This document shows, piece after piece, positions 9,188-11,215 of a stretch of DNA of 11,215 bases. The translations under genes were made by a program, and so were the position numbers. Within the stretch, counting starts at the first letter, position 1, and each line of letters opens with the position of its first letter. The notes beneath the pieces are model-generated. The model saw nothing but the letters and a program-made list of their open reading frames with translations, was not told the origin of the DNA and searched no databases. Source of the stretch: Micrococcaceae bacterium UBA6021 (GTDB taxonomy: Bacteria > Actinomycetota > Actinomycetes > Actinomycetales > Micrococcaceae); NCBI GenBank assembly GCA_002427975.1, contig DIZT01000069.1, forward strand, positions 1 to 11,215, given 5' to 3'.

Positions 9188-9221
9188 GGTTTACAGGTCG
9201 ACGGGTCTAACGGTTTACAGG
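9188..9221. repeat. Direct repeat of CCTGTAAACC before manA
   Basis: On the minus strand the 10-mer CCTGTAAACC appears at 9221-9212 and again at 9197-9188, a 24-bp period, filling most of the 47-bp gap between the LCP stop and the manA ATG. The second copy ends 4 nt before the ATG. Tandem identical sites in a short gap suggest protein binding or a local duplication; no regulator can be named. Confidence 0.6.
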
Positions 9222-9230
9222 GGCTGGCCG

Positions 9231-10850
9231 CTAGAGCGGCGCACATTGGCCGTTGGTGGCCACCAGGTCACGCAGTGCCTGCTCGTTGCCCTCGCTCTTG
9301 AGTTGGTTCAGCATCGCCTCGGTGATCGGCTCGCCGTCGGGCGTTGTGGTCACCGGCGTGAAGTCCGACGACGGCGGCGGGGGAGTGGTCTGCTGCAGCG
9401 GGCCAGACGCCTGCAGCCGTCCCCCCGCCGCGGCGGGCTGCACGATGCCGTCCACCGGTGCGGCGGCCTGGGGCTCCGACGCGGAGGCAAGCAATTGCTG
9501 CACCCTGGCGTGGATGATGTCAAAGTCCGGCACGGTGGAGAAGGAGGCATCAAAATCAGGCGGCCCGATGGTGAGCCGCTTGGCTTGCTTGCCCTTGGAC
9601 TTCATGGCGAGGTCCACGAAACTGCCCAGCTGGGAGGAGGAGATGTTTGACTCCACAACCTTGGTCCCTGCGTTGGCGATGTCTTCAAACTTTGCGAGCA
9701 GGGTTGCCGGGTCAAGCTGCTTGAGCATGGCCTGCTGGACGCACTGCTGACGCTGGATCCGGGCGTAGTCGTCAACGAATTCGCGGGAGCGTCCGTACCA
9801 GAGGGCGTGGAAGCCATCGAGCTTCTGGTCGCCCGCGGGAATCCAGCCGTCCGGCATGCCGTGGATGCCGTTGGCCTCATCGATCACGGGGCCGCTGATC
9901 GGCACCCAGCCGCCGGCTTTGATCCGGATACCACCCATGGCGTCGATCAGCTTGGCAAAGCCGTCCATGTCCACCAGCACATAGGCCTGGACCGTAATGC
10001 CGAGCGTTCCCGACACAGCCTCCAGAGTGGCCTGCGCCCCGGGGTCGTCCACACCCGGATACAGGTCCTTGTGCTCGTTGGTCACTTCCGTGTTGATGGC
10101 GTTGATGAGGCACTCGTCGCCGCAGTCGTAGCCGTCCGGGTAGATCTTGCGCATGGGGGAATCTTCGCTGAACTGGGCGTTCTGCAGGTTGCGCGGCACG
10201 GAGATGATGGCTGTCTGGCCGGACTTGGCATCGACACTGAGCACGGAGAGGCTGTCTGGCCGCCTGCCCGTGCGGCCGTCTCCGGCGTCGCCGCCCATCA
10301 TCAGGAAGTTATAGCGGCCGTCGACGGGTTCAATTGACGGTCCCGCCGAGAAAATGCTGCCGATGGCGTTGCGGCCCACGTTCAGCAGGTAGGCCGTGTA
10401 GGCCAGGGTGCCGCTGCTCAGGACCAAGGCAAGGACCAAGACGATGCCGACGGCGGGACGCGCCGCCGGTGCCAGCAGCACGGGCCGGATCAGCCGCAGC
10501 GTGTTGACGAACAGAAATGCCCACCCCAGCGCGAGTGCCACCAGAACCAGGATGATCAAGAGGGAAGCAAACGGATTGGTGATGATGTTGATCAGAAGCG
10601 TCCGGTTCAGGAGCAGCAGCAGCACGGTGGCGGCCAGCACCGCCCAGGCGGTCAGGGTCACGCGCAGGGCAATTCTGCCGATCTTGCGGTCGCCGGCCAC
10701 GATCTGGGCGCTGCCGGGCACAAGAAGGGTCATCAGGACCAGGACAAAGCCCCGTTTGGTCCGGACGGAGGCCGGCGCGCTGGACGGATACCGGACGGGA
10801 TCAGTCATGACCGTGCCGGTTGCTGGCTGCTGCGGTTCGCTTCTGGACAT
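9231..10850 (-). CDS. LytR-CpsA-Psr (LCP) family cell-wall glycopolymer ligase
   Basis: LCP enzymes move glycopolymers (teichoic acid, arabinogalactan or capsule-like chains) from a lipid carrier to peptidoglycan outside the membrane. This 539-aa protein has a short cytoplasmic tail, about four hydrophobic helices (near 33-51, 60-81, 92-117 and 132-154), then the extracellular LCP domain (about 178-400). Family segments are RPDSLSVLSVDAKSGQTAIISVPR (197-220, with R197, D199 and R220 as likely phosphate/metal residues), VDMDGFAKLIDAMGGI (293-308) and LDGFHALWYGRSR...DYARIQRQQ (344-369). C243 and C247 could pair as a disulfide. Residues about 455-505 form an A/Q/P/T-rich linker before a short helical C-terminus. 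The ATG has AGGGA three bases upstream and lies 11 nt after the purE stop, so the two are an operon. manA follows. The exact glycopolymer is unknown. Confidence 0.92.
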   Translation of the reverse strand: MSRSEPQQPATGTVMTDPVRYPSSAPASVRTKRGFVLVLMTLLVPGSAQIVAGDRKIGRIALRVTLTAWAVLAATVLLLLLNRTLLINIITNPFASLLIILVLVALALGWAFLFVNTLRLIRPVLLAPAARPAVGIVLVLALVLSSGTLAYTAYLLNVGRNAIGSIFSAGPSIEPVDGRYNFLMMGGDAGDGRTGRRPDSLSVLSVDAKSGQTAIISVPRNLQNAQFSEDSPMRKIYPDGYDCGDECLINAINTEVTNEHKDLYPGVDDPGAQATLEAVSGTLGITVQAYVLVDMDGFAKLIDAMGGIRIKAGGWVPISGPVIDEANGIHGMPDGWIPAGDQKLDGFHALWYGRSREFVDDYARIQRQQCVQQAMLKQLDPATLLAKFEDIANAGTKVVESNISSSQLGSFVDLAMKSKGKQAKRLTIGPPDFDASFSTVPDFDIIHARVQQLLASASEPQAAAPVDGIVQPAAAGGRLQASGPLQQTTPPPPSSDFTPVTTTPDGEPITEAMLNQLKSEGNEQALRDLVATNGQCAPL

Positions 10851-10861
10851 TTTTCCCTGCC

Positions 10862-11215
10862 TTAACGGCTGCCCCGGCGAACACCATTGCCGTCGGCGAA
10901 GACTTCGCTGACCTTCTGCCTGAGGTTGGCTCCCTTGCGCGTGGCGACGTCGTTGAGTTCCTGGGCAAAGTCCAGGAGACCGGCGCGGAGCGAAGCCGCG
11001 AGTTCGTCCGTACCGGAAGCCAGGATGCGGACCGCAAGGAGACCTGCGTTCCGCGCCCCTGCGATGGACACCGTGGCCACCGGAACACCCGCCGGCATTT
11101 GAACGATCGACAGGAGTGAATCCATGCCGTCCAGGGTCTTCAGCGGGACCGGGACGCCGATAACAGGCAGGGGCGTCACGCTCGCGAGCATGCCGGGAAG
11201 ATGGGCTGCTCCGCC
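10862..11215 (-). CDS. purE: N5-carboxyaminoimidazole ribonucleotide mutase, 5' end outside window
   Basis: PurE converts N5-CAIR to CAIR in de novo purine synthesis, partnered by PurK. Only the C-terminal 117 codons are present; the frame is open to the window edge at 11215, and about 50-60 residues including the start are missing. The visible part begins [23 protein letters not shown] and continues with [24 protein letters not shown] and [12 protein letters not shown], the conserved PurE core around the CAIR-binding loops, followed by a normal helical tail. It lies directly upstream of the LCP gene with an 11-nt gap, which implies co-transcription. By analogy with related genomes purK would be expected just outside the window; that cannot be checked here. 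Confidence 0.95.
   Translation of the reverse strand, partial: GGAAHLPGMLASVTPLPVIGVPVPLKTLDGMDSLLSIVQMPAGVPVATVSIAGARNAGLLAVRILASGTDELAASLRAGLLDFAQELNDVATRKGANLRQKVSEVFADGNGVRRGSR

Noticed and set aside
9184..9246. Possible longer manA starting at 9246.
   Set aside because: The 21 extra residues overlap the LCP stop, are not family-like, and would be encoded by the repeated CCTGTAAACC region. The ATG at 9183 gives the usual N-terminus.

Overview
The window looks like ordinary chromosomal DNA from a high-GC actinobacterium, most likely Arthrobacter or a close relative in the Micrococcaceae. This rests on GC-rich codon use, GTG starts, several genes without a clear Shine-Dalgarno sequence, and gene families typical of Actinobacteria (GlpX, a DUF4245 protein, a multi-TM LCP protein and a FemAB-type transferase). 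The genus is an inference from protein style, not from a marker gene. I see no phage, plasmid, CRISPR, IS or RNA gene.

Layout. 1-290: no recognisable gene; a strong hairpin terminator (125-172) and a short 15-bp tandem repeat (183-272). 291-2653, minus strand: a two-gene drug-efflux unit, a TetR-family repressor translationally coupled (ATGA overlap) to a 14-TM DHA2 exporter, with a clear TTTTGCACTA-N9-TAGTGCAAAA operator over the promoter. 2789-5592, minus strand: fumC, a beta-carbonic anhydrase and a DUF4245 membrane protein, read in the order DUF4245, carbonic anhydrase, fumC and closed by a large hairpin. 5786-6823, plus strand: glpX, divergent from DUF4245 and followed by a 17-bp perfect hairpin. 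6912-7940, plus strand: a FemAB-family aminoacyltransferase for peptidoglycan cross-bridges. 7918-11215, minus strand: purE (cut by the window end), an LCP-family cell-wall ligase and manA. manA overlaps the end of the FemAB gene tail to tail by 23 bp.

How the genes fit together. The centre is core carbon metabolism: fumarase (TCA cycle), fructose-1,6-bisphosphatase (gluconeogenesis) and carbonic anhydrase (CO2/bicarbonate supply). GlpX makes fructose-6-phosphate, and ManA interconverts this with mannose-6-phosphate, the route to GDP-mannose for glycans. The LCP protein would attach such glycopolymers to peptidoglycan, and the FemAB protein would build the peptide bridge of that peptidoglycan. 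The right half therefore leans towards the cell envelope. The efflux/TetR pair is a self-contained accessory module.

No undescribed multi-gene system is apparent. The points worth a second look are regulatory: the three-half-site TetR operator, a tripartite palindrome between DUF4245 and glpX, a repeated 10-mer before manA, and TANNNT boxes placed 6-7 nt before three start codons that lack a good ribosome-binding site, which suggests leaderless transcripts.
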